From assembly GCA_029204225.1 (NCBI GenBank), contig CM055100.1, positions 22,254,248 to 22,318,247 on the forward strand: a DNA stretch of 64,000 bases, in the 5' to 3' direction. Source of the DNA: Diphasiastrum complanatum (lineage: Eukaryota > Streptophyta > Lycopodiopsida > Lycopodiales > Lycopodiaceae). A program made the translations under genes and the position numbers. The notes beneath the pieces were generated by a model. The model saw only the letters and a program-made list of their open reading frames with translations. It was not told where the DNA came from and ran no database searches. Numbering within the stretch: position 1 is the stretch's first letter; each line of letters opens with the position of its first letter. Below are positions 1 through 12,559 of the stretch, piece after piece.

Positions 1-320
1 CAGTGTCACGTTTTTCGCCTTTTCTTCGCCAGTGAGAATGTGCATGTAAATGTGTAGAATGGGATTTAGGAGAGTAGAGGAAATAAATCCAACATTTTCA
101 AATCCTAGTTGTCTTGAACCATGGCATAATGGTTAGCATTTCCTCTTCTTACCTTAAGGATTGAACTTTGATTTAAAGTGTATGCACGAGTAGAGATATA
201 ACAACAATAAAAAACATATCATACGAAGTGATTATGTAATGTGAATAGAAACCTAAATTTGATTATTGTTGTTGATGACATTGATGTAGGTTGAAAGCCT
301 AGGGATGCACGCAAGAGAAA
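1..320. other. Left flank, no gene seen
   Basis: AT-rich sequence with no convincing reading frame, RNA gene or repeat. It ends at the target-site duplication of the family-Y gypsy element. Confidence 0.5.
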
Positions 321-325
321 TAGAG

Positions 326-797
326 TGTTATGACCATATTCATCAAAGGGCGTAGAATAGTCCTAATATGGTAGACCGCCCTCCAGTGTTCGAGATTATT
401 GGTCACTCCGAGATTTGATTCCATGTCGAGGCTTGTTGGTGACTAATGATCTTGAGAGGACCCAGACACTCTAATTGAGACATATGGAGTAGTGCATATA
501 CATGTGGCGGATATAGGCAGGAGGAATGCATGAAGAGCTGTGATAATTGACCTGCATGGGCTCATGCACAAGATCCTACTCTCTCTATATTGAGGTAGAG
601 ATTATCCCGTTGACGACTTTGGTCTTGGTTACCATTTGAGCTCTTCTCCACTTGCTATCACATGGCATGGCTTGGGGGCTAGATCCAGGAGGATTCTCTA
701 GGAGGGATCTAGGTTTGGTTAGGTGGTTTTGCTCCATAGTCTTTTTTGTTGTGTTTTCTTATCCTCATCTTAGGAGTTTTCCCTAGTGGTTTTTACA
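326..797 (+). repeat. 5' LTR of family-Y element copy 1
   Basis: 472 bp, starting TGTTATGACC and ending TTTTTACA. It matches 7007-7474 along its whole length with scattered substitutions and a few small indels. It should carry the promoter and polyadenylation signals of the element, but none was assigned. Confidence 0.88.
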
Positions 798-798
798 T

Positions 799-813
799 TG
801 GTATCAAAGCCCG
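799..813 (+). other. Primer-binding site (tRNA-iMet type)
   Basis: TGGTATCAAAGCCCG starts one base after the 5' LTR. It is one change from the plant initiator-Met tRNA complement TGGTATCAGAGC. Confidence 0.8.
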
Positions 814-2279
814 ACTAAGATGCGGTCTTGGATGGGATGGAGACAAGCTCTACACCGGATTGGAAGTTGTGAGCGCTTGGATTTACGTCCCGGTTGGAGC
901 GCTATTTTCTCAAAGGAACATACTTTTCGAAATTGGTAGAGTGCACTTCTACCTGTGTGATTTTGTTAAAGATGTTGAGAATTAGTTTGAATTCATTAGT
1001 AATTCCATGTTTCTTGATAAATCTTTCAATTGCTCTTATGGATTTGCTTTGTTGGATCTTGGCTGCTTGCTTTATAGCAATTTTGCTTGGCTGAATAATA
1101 TGCATGAGTTCCAATTGTCCGGAATTTGGTTAGGTAACCTTTTATTCATTGACGGATTGATTTTGAATCAATTTGTCTTGTAATGAGCTGAAAGTAAGGG
1201 GGGCGGGGGGCCTTCCCCTGCGTAAAACACCTGCAGGGTTTTTTTAAATTTTTTTTTCTATTTTTAAAAATAACACTTCCAAAAATAGCAATTTTGAATT
1301 GTGCAACTTACTATAAATAGTAAATGAATCTTACACCATTGTAAAGTGTTTCTTGATATTTTTAAAAATAGCAAAAATACCTTACAAATCTGTAAGATAT
1401 TTATTGCTCATAATTTCCAAAAGTAAAATATTATGCCATTTAAGGCAACTTTTAAATGAACTGCAAAAAAACTTGCAGGTTTTTACATAATGATATTGGA
1501 TTCTAGCAGGTGCATGTGAGGATTTGAAGCTTTTTTAATCCTCATGTTAGCATGCATATTGATGGACTTTAGTTTTGCTAAATTGCAACAGAAAGCAAGT
1601 AGTAAGTGGTTGTAGAACTGCATATGTTTAGATTTAAATTTAAAACACCCTATTTAGCATCATTTAAATAGCTCCCTATTTTAATGATGCTAAATGGATT
1701 GTGAAGCATAATTGTTTGGAGCAGTTTAATGAATATGCAGTAAAACCCCTGTGAAACCATACTTGGACTGCTCACGGATCGGCTATTGAACTCTCGTCTT
1801 CCAGAACCGTGGACTGCTGATTTAAACTGCTGCTCACCCTTTTTTCCTTCCATGTGGATCTTCATGAACAGCAAAGTTACGCTCTATTGCAGGGGATTGG
1901 GATGAGTAGGTGCATCTGGAAACTGTTTTTCAGTAGCATAAGTAATGCTATCTTTCCCCCTTTTTGTGAGATTGAAGCACGGAAAATAATTGTGGCAGGG
2001 AGCGCAACATGCAGTAAACGGTTCTTTTCGGGGGAGACTCATAAGAGGGCTATGTGAGCAGGTGCTACCCGGAGTGGCAATGGTGGCGGAATTTCTTGCT
2101 TCTGGTTAACTCGTTGGATAGACGCCCTTGTATACTTCTTTTGTGGGCAGGTCGATCTCTTGCGATGACTATGGAGCTCGTTGACAGCCTGCCTGTTTGC
2201 ATAACAGCTCCATCGATGAGCCGTGGTAGCGTGCGATCTGAGCCTGCAAGGAAGGAGGTGCGCGATTAGTGCCTGCTGT

Positions 2280-2445
2280 TTTTTCGATGAGAAGGAGCCT
2301 GAACAACCGTCTCGTGACGACTATCCGAGCCGTCTCGTGATGGCTGTTTTTTTGATGAGGAGGAGTCTGAACAGCCGTCTCGTGCTGGCTATTTTTTTGA
2401 TGAGAAGGAATTTGAACAGCCGTCTCGTGATGGCTATCCGAGCAG
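2280..2445 (+). repeat. Short tandem repeat inside family-Y element
   Basis: About three degenerate units of roughly 55-60 bp, each with a GATGAGAAGGAG-like part and a CAGCCGTCTCGTGATGGCTA-like part. It lies in the 5' interior of copy 1 and was not seen in copy 2. Confidence 0.65.
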
Positions 2446-4227
2446 ACGTTGCGGCTGTAGCCGCCAGAATCAACGAGAATTTGATTTTTGTTTCTTGAAA
2501 TCCTTGGGGTTTACTTGAGGCTTTGGCAATCTAATATTTTTTTTTTTTACGTGATAGGCCTTATTGGCTTTGCATGCAAAATTATTATGGTATTAAGGTT
2601 GAATTGATGCATGAGGAAGGTTAGCAATTTGTGTAATTGCATATTCTTTGCAACAATGCTTATTGTATGCCAGTCGACCAAGGTTTTCTAAGGGCTTGAT
2701 ATAGGGTAACTTTAAAGTTGGTTTCGATTATGGATGTGAAATCAACTCGAGAAATTAAGTTACTAGCACCCTGTAGAGGAATTTCGGTTCCTTGATGCTC
2801 GGTTATCAAAGCTGTGACCTTGATTTTGAATATTGCTTCCCAGGTTTGGTAGAAGAAATTTGTTTTTTTTTTTTTTCTCTATGGACAATATGCATGTTTA
2901 GGCCTTATCAACTTGACGTTAGGCTTTTTAACTTTGGTTTGTTACATTGATAATTATTTGTAAGCCAGTTTTTGTGGAACTTTGGTACCATTGTTTTGGT
3001 GTCAAGCTGTATTAGTCGGTTTGAATTTTGCTAAACCGATCTTGACAAAACGATGGTAGTGGTATGGTTCTCAGGCATGTACCCAGTACAAGGTTTTCAT
3101 ATTGATGTAATTACTCTATTTTTTCACGAAAATAACTTTATTGTTGACATAACTACATGTTAATGCTTATTAATGTCAACCAAAAGTGACATTTTGTGGA
3201 ACGTAAACACGAACGTTATTAACGTCAGGGCACCGAAAATAACCCTTAAATTTTTCAAATTTCACTTTACTTAATTACGTTTTTGAAAACTTTGACTTGG
3301 TAAATGGATTTGATTCCTTGGTATTATGCTATTTAGCCACTTAACTCTAGAGTGGTACTCCCAGTTAATTGAGTTAAATGTTTTTTTTTTGTTCAGAATC
3401 TTTCTTTTTGACTTCGGTGTTGCACCGATAGGCTTATCCTAAATAATTTTGATCTTTAGGATTGGGCAAACTAAAGCTTTTGAGATACTTGTTAAAGTGA
3501 ATTAATGGAATAAAGGTCATAATATTTGGAGGTAGCAATTTTAATACTCAAGCTAGTGTAGTCAAAAGGGTAGCAACCTAGCATTTACTTGTGTCAAAGG
3601 AGTTTTCGCTGCCTTCGCTTATGAAAAATTTTGGGTGACCGAAAATCTAAGGAAGGAAGAAAATGAGACACCTGTATGGGTAAATGTGATTGTATGTAAT
3701 TTGGATTGGTAAATAATCCCTGTAAGGAAACTGCATAGCAACGGTTATTTATCTAATTCATTAAGTTGAATTTATTTCAAATATCTATAGGACTATGAGT
3801 TGAAACTTGTTATTGGAAATTGTGACATGGAACAAGAATGACACTTGGTTCACATTTGTACTGCAAAGAGCCTTAAACCTAAGAGTTGGAACTCTCAGAT
3901 GGTAGGAATTTGGTGAATGTTAGTACCAACCAGATGGGTTGTTTATGTGACGGTAAAGCCATGGGCAGATTCTTGTTAAATCATAATTTTATAAATGGGA
4001 TTATTGTGATCCATTAGGAATGGATTTGGGGGTACTCCAGTAATTGGTGAAATAGATATGTGCATATCTGGGATGGAAATCCAGATGGAGCTTTAAATCT
4101 CTGGATTATCAAATAATGTGGTTTAAGATCTTCTTGAAGGATTGAATTTCTTATACCATTTTGGATATAGATATTGGATATCTATATACTTTAGTTATTT
4201 TGTATTCTTAATGATTCCTTTTGTTTT

Positions 4228-4420
4228 TTGAGATATGCACTTAGATTATTTCAACTGTATATGAATGAGGTTTCCCGTCCATACCGGGGTCAATGCCTAG
4301 TGTTATTCTTAGATGATATTGTTGTCTACATGGAAAAACCTAAGGAAATGGAGAATTCAATGGTAGGAGGTATTTTTCTAGAAATGGTTGAAGATCGGAT
4401 CCTATGTTGGATATAGGATG
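4228..4420 (+). pseudogene. Reverse-transcriptase relic of family-Y element
   Basis: A short readable stretch has YMNEVSRPYRGQCLVLFLDD followed by IVVY. This fits the gypsy RT segment around the catalytic FLDDI box (the YxDD equivalent). Conserved blocks before and after it are lost, so no active enzyme is possible. The matching segment of copy 2 (about 47085-47200) reads FLDNIV, with the second catalytic Asp changed. Confidence 0.7.
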
Positions 4421-6849
4421 GTTAGATAATCTTTTTGATAATCTGATGTGTAGATCTAAAAGCAAAGAGCTTTCTTGGAGAGAAAATTGATGATATGGGA
4501 CATCAGTGATTTCAAAAGAGAATTCTTGTGCGAGAATGATCTGTAGACCAGTGGTTAGTATTTATAGTAATTGTAATATTAGCGGTTGAACCATTGGTTA
4601 TTTTGGTTAGGGTATTTGGAGAGGTTATGAGATATAGATCCGGATCCCTAAATGGTATCTCATAAATTCCAAATCTAAAATCCTTAAAAGCTATTTCTCT
4701 TTTGATTTAAACCTCTATTTTTTTAGAGATTTCTTAAATACGAGACAATTGGATTGAGATTCATATAATTCCTTTCAGTGTAGAACTAGGTTTTGAAGGA
4801 TTGTTAAAGATATATAAATTTATGCTTCCATTTCAATTTTGTGAATATAGCTCAGAATCAATTGATGTTTTCAATTGATTAAGTGGAATTTAGACTTCTT
4901 GAGCCCAAATGATTACCTCTATTTGATAGTTGATTATTGAGAGTAATGTTTCTATCACTCAGGATGAGATATTTTATGATTTTCAACGAAAAATTCCAGT
5001 TTGTAATAATATTGGATACTCATTACTAACTTTTTCGAATCTTTGATATCTTATACGTTGTCTCCTGGGCACTTTTTTGATCAAAATTATGGAATTTCTT
5101 TTAAAAGGGGGAGAAGAAAATGATAAGAATAAGACTTTCATTGGGATCAACCAATTGCATAGTTTTCTTTTGTGGAATCTAGTATGTGTGCAATGGTGGA
5201 ACTATTCAGTGGGAATAGAGGAAATCTCTAGTGATTGTTTTGAATAATCTGGAACTAGAGGAGTCTTGGGGGTTTGGAGCTATTAGATATTCATGATTTT
5301 GTCTGTATAAGTCAGCCTAATATTAGTTTGTACACTAAGATCTGAAGTAGGTTGATTGGATGAAGAAATTATGTTTGTAAAAGTATGGTGGTTGGAAAAC
5401 TTGTGATGTGGAATTATTCACTTCAAAGATTTCTCAGATATGTTATTTACTCAAGAGAAATAAAATCTTTTTTGGCTGAGTTACAAGATTCTCAATGAGA
5501 TATGTGAGTAACATATGCAGATTTTGCAGGAATCTGTCAGATATTGACATATGTGTTTATGTACCGAGTCATAATGAGATTATTCTCATATGTGCATGAT
5601 TAATCTTGTTTGGATCTACTATGTATTCCTGGTTACTAAGGTTATCTGGTGCACTTAACCTAGTTGATGAACATAGACATATGATCAAATATTGTGTTTG
5701 ACAAAAACTTGCAGAGTTAACACATCTGTTCTTATAGATCTATTGGTTAGCTTAGAAGTGATTTGGATATGGATCTAAAAGTGGTGTTGTACTAGTACAA
5801 TCAAGAGTTGCACCTAGACATATAAGATTTCTAAATCATGAGCAATTAACTTGAGTAGTTGATTTACTACTGTGGTAGTTAATTGATAAAACGGACAGTG
5901 TGAAGAGAATCAACCGGAAACTGTTTGTTTTGCATGTATTGCTTGTACGACACATGATTTATGAGTCATTTGAATTCACCAAGAAATTGTGTGCATAGGA
6001 TATACGGAATTCTTAGGTGAGTATTTCTTAGTTGAGGAATAGACTTGATTCATTAGTGAGCTCGATTGGATACCGGACCCTAATGATTCCAGGAATGGTA
6101 AACTGAATTCTTGGAATTCAGCTGAGTTGGTTGGACACACACTTCAATGTACCTTAAGGATTAAGTATGGAGTTAGATTCCAGTGAATTAGATTAATCTA
6201 ATCATTTGTGATTGATGAATCATAAACAAATACTTAGTTGTTACGAGTGTATGATTTCTAATCTTTTCTAGTTTTATTGAATTTTATGGATCTCACAGAC
6301 ATTTCTTATTAGGTAAATTTTTTTGTTGCTTATGAGGAGATTTGCTTACTTTAGTGAATTGTATTCTACTACAGATTGTAGTCTATAAGTGCTTGTGTAC
6401 AAAATTCAGTCTATATCTCCAAATTTATAGGAGATAGATAAATCTATTAAGATACAAATAGTTGTTGATTTCTAGTGTTAGAAATGGAGCTCTTAACTCA
6501 TTAGAGTAATTGCAATACTCTGGAGTGAGTTATAATTGTCTGAGACTTGATGGATCTCCTAGAGATTTTAGATGACTGAATTGTAGTATTTTAGAATATT
6601 TGGATATTCTAAGAATATTTGTACCAAGAAGCATTATTTTTTGCAAGGAATTGTGGATAAGTTTAGACTATAATCAAAATGGATTTCGTTAGCTTTTGGA
6701 TTCGATCTCAGAAATAAAGAGTTGATTCACCCAATGGTTCATGTAATTTGGTTTACATGAAGGTGATGAACTTTTATTTGGATAAGATCAACCCATTTGG
6801 AAGATTTATGACTTAGTGTGTCTTTGGGATTTGAGTTAGTATTCCTGAG

Positions 6850-6965
6850 TAGAGGCAAGCAATTGAAGAATTGTTGCATCTCTGAGTGTTTATTCAGATA
6901 GAAAGATCAGACTACGAATAATGATTCATGGGAAAGACTTGAAAGATTAAGGAATAGTTCATTTA
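6850..6965 (+). pseudogene. Chromodomain-like relic at the end of family-Y pol
   Basis: Read in frame this gives CISECLFR, a stop, then KDQTTNNDSWERLE. It parallels the intact family-X chromodomain segment SECLIRWKGRTEDDDSWE (43681 region), with the Trp of RWK changed to TAG. It lies just before the purine run and 3' LTR, where chromoviruses carry the targeting chromodomain. Confidence 0.6.
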
Positions 6966-7006
6966 TTTCCCGTTTTGAGGATATAACTTGTTTAAGGGAG
7001 AAAAAA

Positions 7007-7474
7007 TGTTACGGCCATATTCAGCAAAGGACATAGAATAGTCCTAATATGGTAGATTGGCCCTCCAATGTTCGAGATTATTGATCACGTCGAGATTTAA
7101 TTCCATGTCGAGGCCTCTTGGTGACTAATGACCTTGAGAGGACCCAGACACTCTAATTGAGACATATGGAGTAGTGCATGTACATGTGATAGAGATAGAA
7201 AAAGGAATGCATGAAGAGCTGTGATCTATTAATAGTTGACCTGCATGAGGATTGCATGGGCTCATGCACAAGATCCTACTCTCTATATATTGAGGTAGAG
7301 ATTATCCCGTCGACGACTTTGGTCTTGGTTACCATTTGAGCTCTTCTCCACATGGCATGGCTTGGGGGCTAGATCCAGGAGGGATCTAGGTTTGGTTGGG
7401 TGGTTTTGTTCCATAGTCTCTTTTGTTGTGTTTTCCTATCCTCATCTTAGGGGTTTTCCCTAGTGGTTTTTACA
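7007..7474 (+). repeat. 3' LTR of family-Y element copy 1
   Basis: 468 bp, beginning TGTTACGGCC and ending TTTTTACA, directly after a purine-rich run. It is followed at once by TAGAG, the same five bases that precede the 5' LTR. Confidence 0.88.
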
Positions 7475-7479
7475 TAGAG

Positions 7480-8330
7480 ATAAGTGAAGTTTTTGCTATT
7501 TATAACTTGCATATAAAAATGCATCTCAAGCATGGGGGTGCATGCAAAAAAGAGGAAGACACATGAAACTTTTTGCTATCTACGTCTTGCATATCAAAGT
7601 GCGCTGAGGAATTGAGTTCTCGCAATAAAGTCCTTAGCGTGTGCACATACTCATCATTTAAGACATGGACTTCAATGTATAAACCAGTGTTGGGGTATAT
7701 AGGTGCTCGGGTGGTATTAGGAATGGTACAATGGTATCATAGAACATATTCGACCGATATACAATTTGTAATACTAGGGTCAATACCTGACTCGGGCTTG
7801 TTTCAACCCATCATTTCACATATCGATTCTTGGATTAGGGACAAAAAATTCGATTTTAACATGGTATCAATATGGTATCCATTTTTGGCTTCCAAAATTT
7901 ACATATGTGATAAATATTTTGTATGGTGTTTCAAAGACATTGGTGGGCACCAACAAAGTATTGGCCTTTAAAATCATATGCATATTACATTTCAAAATGG
8001 TCATGCTTTTCATTAAAAAGTTTAATTTAAAAAAAAAATTATATACTCATATACAATGGCAATTACAATAGGAAGCAAGGCTGCACAACCATTTACTTTT
8101 CGTTTCTGTCAAAACCAAGACCATTATTGGTGTCCGTGCTGCACGGGAAGAAAAGAGGCCATAGAAACGGAAACGCAAAAATTGCGCGAGGCTTATACTC
8201 GGTCGGTATCACCCTTGCAATACCTAGTCTGGCCACCAATTTAAGAACATGGTGATATTCATAACTGATATCAAATTTTTTAATAAAGTATAATATTAGG
8301 ACCCGGTTGGTAATATGAATATGCGCCCCA
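7480..8330. other. Spacer upstream of the host gene
   Basis: AT-rich. A 132-codon frame at 7573-7971 and a 62-codon frame at 8056-8244 look like chance: no recognisable domains and biased content. A short imperfect inverted pair around TTTCGTTTC and GAAACGGAAACG (about 8098-8176) may be a small element remnant. Confidence 0.4.
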
Positions 8331-8332
8331 CA

Positions 8333-8342
8333 CTTTTATAAA
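8333..8342 (+). promoter_or_regulatory. Possible TATA box of the two-exon gene
   Basis: CTTTTATAAA lies about 235 bp before the ATG at 8573 and about 100 bp before the GA tract. It has the right form and distance for a plant core promoter, but AT-rich DNA gives such matches by chance. Confidence 0.25.
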
Positions 8343-8436
8343 CTTTATTCACCAACTTGAACAACTGTGTTTCCTTTTAGAGAGGCCAATGCCCGAAAAT
8401 ATTGGCCTCAATATCATTGTAATGTTTTTTTTAATT

Positions 8437-8437
<1 letters not shown>

Positions 8438-8475
<38 letters not shown>

Positions 8476-8482
8476 GAGAGAG
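8438..8482 (+). repeat. GA microsatellite in the presumed 5' UTR
   Basis: About 45 bp of (GA)n with one interruption, ending about 90 bp before the start codon. GA/CT tracts are common in plant 5' UTRs and core promoters. Confidence 0.85.
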
Positions 8483-8572
8483 CATAGATAGGTGTTTGTT
8501 GTCGATCGATGATCCTTTTTGAGGTTGAACTGCCAATTTGGATTTTGATTCGGTTGAGCAGGCGCCTCAGAG

Positions 8573-8700
8573 ATGGTGTTATGGGAACTGACGCTGGCGA
8601 CAGCGTACTTTCTGGGACTGAAAAGAGCTTATCGCTTGGCAATCAAACTGGAGAGAAAACTTTTTCGTCGCTATCCTCGAGTACTTGATTTCACTCAGAG
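8573..8700 (+). CDS. Exon 1 of a conserved plant protein of unknown function
   Basis: Starts with ATG at 8573 and encodes MVLWELTLATAYFLGLKRAY and a basic stretch (KLERKLFRRYPR), 42 codons plus two bases. It ends at AG with a GT donor at 8701. The exon carries a hydrophobic N-terminal segment (residues 3-15) followed by a basic helix, as in a signal anchor or membrane-associated helix. I recall this N-terminus from a family of uncharacterised plant proteins beginning MVLWE, but could not check it. Splicing to 18589 keeps the frame: the split Arg codon is AG|G, giving TQRRTRNVFDIALKVH. Exon 1 lies right behind the GA-rich leader. No function is assigned. Confidence 0.78.
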
Positions 8701-9204
8701 GTTCTTTTCCACCGTTTTGATTTCTAGAAAGCGATTATTTTTTTGTAGAATTTGGAGGCTAAGATCTCTTAATTCTGTCTGCAATGCACGTTTTACAACA
8801 ATTTTGCTTCTGAAAACTGGAGGGTCATAATTTTTTTGCGAGGCAGATTAACGACGATGAGTTGTTGAGAAGAAAGCACCTTCTTAGAATGTTTGAATCT
8901 CCGATCACTAAGAATTTGATACGTGCAGTTTTTTAGCCCCTTTTATGAGCATTTTAGTTCGTATTCTCGAGAGTGTTAAGAGGTGGATTGAATAAGTTCT
9001 AGCTCGTATTCTCGAGACTGCAAAAAAGTCTGATAAAGAAAACCCTAGAAAACATAAAGTGCTATGATCTGAACGGTATGGTGTTTTCATACTTTTGTCT
9101 GTTAGGTTTTGAAATGGTTCCTTGCAGTAAGAAAAATAGAGTGCCTCCAACAGGAAGTTTCTGAGTCTTGAGATTTCGTCAATCCTTGTAAGTCTAGACC
9201 ACAG

Positions 9205-9262
9205 TCAGGCATTCCAGACGAGTCAGAACGCTCATTCCGGACGAGTCAGAACGCTCATTCTG
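9205..9262 (+). repeat. Two to three copies of a ~23-bp direct repeat
   Basis: The unit ACGAGTCAGAACGCTCATTC recurs about every 23 bp, with a degenerate first copy. It is intronic and has no assigned role. Confidence 0.6.
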
Positions 9263-9770
9263 AACAAATATCATCATTCTCCTTTACTTAATGATAAATA
9301 TATTTGCAAGAGCTAGGGCCGGAGCCCTTATTTTCCAGCGTATAAAGGGAGTATAGGAGGCAGGAAGAGCCAAGATCATAAGTTACCAATTGAGTAGTAC
9401 TCAATCACTTTTACAGATTGAAGCCTTGCAAACTGATTTAAATCGATTTTATATTCGGATCAAGTTTTTGATGGGTAATTTTTCCTCGGGAAAACTTCTA
9501 GTTTCCAATTGTCGCTAGGAGGCACAATGAATAGGATTGTTGAAATTTTTTGTAATTATAGGTCGCAAAGGGGATTTGAATCTTTTGACAGCTGCTTGGA
9601 ATTCTCACAGATCACAAGTGGCTAGAATCTACTTACTACTTTCTACTAAACTCTATTCTTCAAACCTGAGTTTTTGGATGCACCATGAATCATGATCCAT
9701 ATGGACACATTGTGCGTGATTATGACTTGTGTGGTTATTAGTCTTTATGAGGTTCGTAGTGTGTTTGATC

Positions 9771-10298
9771 CATAGAACCTACGGTTCTCAGAACTGTGGG
9801 TCCTGGGAACCGTACCACAGTTCATGAACCGTGGTACCGTTCCTGTAGTTATTTAATTAATTATTATTTTTTTTGCCCTTTTCCCCCCTTTAATTATTTC
9901 ACTGTTTTTGGCACTCATGGCACTCACTGTTTTTGGGCACTCACTGGTTTGGGCACTCACTGTTTTTGCCACTTACTGTTTTTGCCCTCACTGTTCCTCA
10001 CTGTTTTTGCCACTCACTGTTTTTGCTCACTCACTGTTTTTGCCACTTATGGCACTCATTGTTTTTGGCACTCATGGCACTCAGGGCACTCACTGTTTTT
10101 GGCACTCACTGTGTTTGGCCCTCATTTCACTGATTTTGGCATTTTTTCAGCATTTTTTTGGCTATTTTTCTGGGTGGGAAAGTAAAAAAAAAATTAATTA
10201 ATTAACTGTACGGTTCACCACGGTTCTAGCTAAAATTTTCTGAGAACCGTACAGTTCTCAGAACCTTGGTGAACCGTACACGGTTCATTAATTCTATG
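9771..10298. mobile_element. Non-autonomous hAT-type foldback element (MITE)
   Basis: 528 bp. The outermost bases are inverted (CATAGAA on the left, TTCTATG on the right). About 90 bp at each end form an imperfect inverted repeat rich in GGTTCTCAGAAC and GAACCGTAC motifs, running into ATTAATTA on both sides. The direct duplication GTTTGATC stands at 9763-9770 and 10299-10306. An 8-bp duplication is the mark of hAT transposition. No transposase is encoded; the centre is a minisatellite. Confidence 0.85.
9900..10140 (+). repeat. Minisatellite core of the MITE
   Basis: Many degenerate units of about 14-18 bp built on CACTCACTGTTTTTGCC / GGCACTCATGG. The long overlapping frames here come from the repeat and are not genes. 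Confidence 0.85.
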
Positions 10299-11464
10299 GT
10301 TTGATCATTGATGTTGGCAAGTTTTCTTTTGGGAATCGATCAATCATGATCCATTAATGATGTACCATGTTAGCTAGTCCAATTTTGGGATAAATTTGTA
10401 TACAAACTTATGTTCATATTGGCAACTTATTACTGTTTAGCAATTATTAATTATATCACTAAAGTTTGAAGTTTGATACAGAATTGTGATTTGTACCATT
10501 CATATTGAAATTACTAATACAAAAGTCCTGTAATTTTGAAACATGATTAGAACGAATTTATGGGCTTCATTTTTTGGAAAAAATTGGGCAATACTAATTG
10601 AGTTTGGAATATTCTCAATTTGACTCGTGAGTAATGCTTCATTGAGTTGTGATCTGGATTCGAATAGTGATTAGACAAAATAAATTATAATTACAGTATT
10701 GGCTTGTGGCAAAAACCCCACACTATTGTCATACACCATAAATGCACCAATGCTTCGTGAACCAAATTGAGGTTTGCAAACCATTAGTGGAAATAATTTG
10801 CTATTCGTCTTTTTGTATTACTATGTGATAATTATGATGGATGCTTGTAAACTGGATGTTTGAAATTGTTCAATGGTAGTTTGGTATTAGAATGTATGAA
10901 GAGTTATGATGATTGATTGTATTATCGATATATGCTGTAAATTATGATTTATATGATGTTAAAAGGTTCAAGGAGTCATGACTTTGGTAATTATAGTTTG
11001 CAATACAAATATGTAGTTTGTATGTTTAGGCATAAACCAACAATTGTTATTTTAATATGCTTATATGTAACTTAATCTTTATCTAGAAAAGCAATTCAAT
11101 TTTTTGATGCGAAAAGCTAGAACTTGAGTCAAAACTAGTTCGAATTGGAAAATCAGTTTTGAATCTGTCAGAGACATTTGAGTGAGTTCCTCAATTGTAT
11201 CTATAGGTCCATAAAACTTTTGGAAAAAGGACCCCAGTATTGGCTGTGGTAAAGCATATCGTGAAGTGAAAAATGCTGATATAGATGCATGCAGATAAAT
11301 TATGGCGTCTCTAAAGCAAGGTGGAGTGAGAATTGATAGTGGCAGTGAGTACTTTGGCTTAGTGTTGTAGCAATGCTATATGAGCGGTAACAACAATAGA
11401 TTCTGATGTGGCCTTGTCAATAGGCCTGTCATCCCACAAAGTCAAACATTGTCAACAATATCGT

Positions 11465-11705
11465 CTATACTCAAGTCGAACATGAAGGATATCCATTGGC
11501 GATAATGGAAAGTGCGAGGATGGTATGTAACTCAATATCACAAGCCTCATCAGGCTCAACAACAGCACGTAGATGACTCACATGAAAAATGTCTCATGCT
11601 TTGGTGGGAGGAGGAAGTTCTAATTGATATGTGACCAGGGTAAGCTTCTACAACATCTTGAAAGGTCCATAATAATGAGGAGCGAGTTTCTTGGTTTGAG
11701 CCTAC
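11465..11705 (-). pseudogene. Gypsy integrase C-terminal relic
   Basis: On the minus strand this reads KLAPHYYGPFKML, stop, KLTLVTYQLELPPPTKA, stop, DIFHVSHLRAV. This is the GPY/F module that closes gypsy integrases (YGPFxV...YxLELP...FHVSxL). It has several stops and no other pol domain nearby, so it is an isolated old fragment in the intron. Confidence 0.72.
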
Positions 11706-12493
11706 CCTATCAAAAGTTATGGTGAGCAAAATTGTTACTTTGGGGTAAGCTGGTCAAAATGACCAGTTTTTGGTCACTGGTTAACGCTTGGTCATATTCA
11801 GTTGACTTCTTTTAGTGGGTCAACAGGAAGGGAGAACCTAATTGGGCCCAAGGAGGCGCGAGAATCAGGTGCACAAGTTTATATTTGGTAAAGGGAGTGA
11901 ATAACTTCTAAGGTTTTGCCTTTTACAAAGTTAGGAGAGGCGATGAGGGCTAGAGGTCTTCGCGCACCATATATACTGCCATTTGGTCAACAGAAGGGAC
12001 ATGAGTGTTGTATGGTGCTTAGATACTCACGTGTATGAGTTCCAATTTGATGGTGTGACGCATTTGGGTGAGCAGGATGTGCCTCCTGGGGACTGCTTGT
12101 TTAAGCTACATAGTTGCGTAGGTTGCATTGTGAGTACATGTGTGTTTGCTCTTGATGTGTCTACTAGTACTAGTCAGAGTAGCATGTAATGTGTGCAAAC
12201 CAATATTGTTGCCAATCTGCATCAAGAAATTAGGAGGTAGTTTTCAAATTGTTCATAGATACATAAGATTAAACTAACACCCGAATTGTGTCTTGTTAAT
12301 AGACGTCCTTACAGAATGAGTCTTAAGGAGGGAGAGGAAGTGAGACGGATGGTCGATGATTATTCATAGAAGCAAGGTTGCATCGAACCGCGGTTCGAAC
12401 CACCAAATCGAACGGACCCGATTCGAACGGTTCGAATCGCTCGAACCGTCTGCTGCCAAAAAGCCCCAAAACCGGTTCTGTTCGTGCCCGAGT

Positions 12494-12494
<1 letters not shown>

Positions 12495-12551
<57 letters not shown>
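12495..12551 (+). repeat. GA microsatellite
   Basis: Uninterrupted (GA)n of about 57 bp inside the hAT relic, next to a long TG-rich tract. Confidence 0.9.
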
Positions 12552-12554
<3 letters not shown>

Positions 12555-12559
12555 GAGTG

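Larger units (their letters stand above)
326..7474 (+). mobile_element. Complete, inactive Ty3/gypsy element, family Y copy 1
   Basis: A 7,149-bp LTR retrotransposon bounded by two similar LTRs of about 470 bp that begin TGTTA and end TTTTTACA. The 5-bp duplication TAGAG stands at 321-325 and again at 7475-7479, so both ends are intact. A primer-binding site follows the 5' LTR, and a purine run (about 6996-7006) precedes the 3' LTR. The interior is AT-rich with no long frame; only a reverse-transcriptase stretch and a chromodomain-like stretch can still be read, in gypsy order. That order plus the chromodomain suggests a chromovirus. LTR differences, including small indels, point to an old insertion. 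A second copy lies at about 44355-50630. Confidence 0.88.

Noticed and set aside
7573-8244. Two short + strand frames before the host gene as extra exons
   Set aside because: No splice arrangement links them in frame to exon 1, which has its own well-placed ATG.
9796-10201. Three overlapping + strand frames of 66-129 codons
   Set aside because: They are translations of the minisatellite core of the MITE in different frames, Phe/Leu/Thr-rich from the repeat unit.
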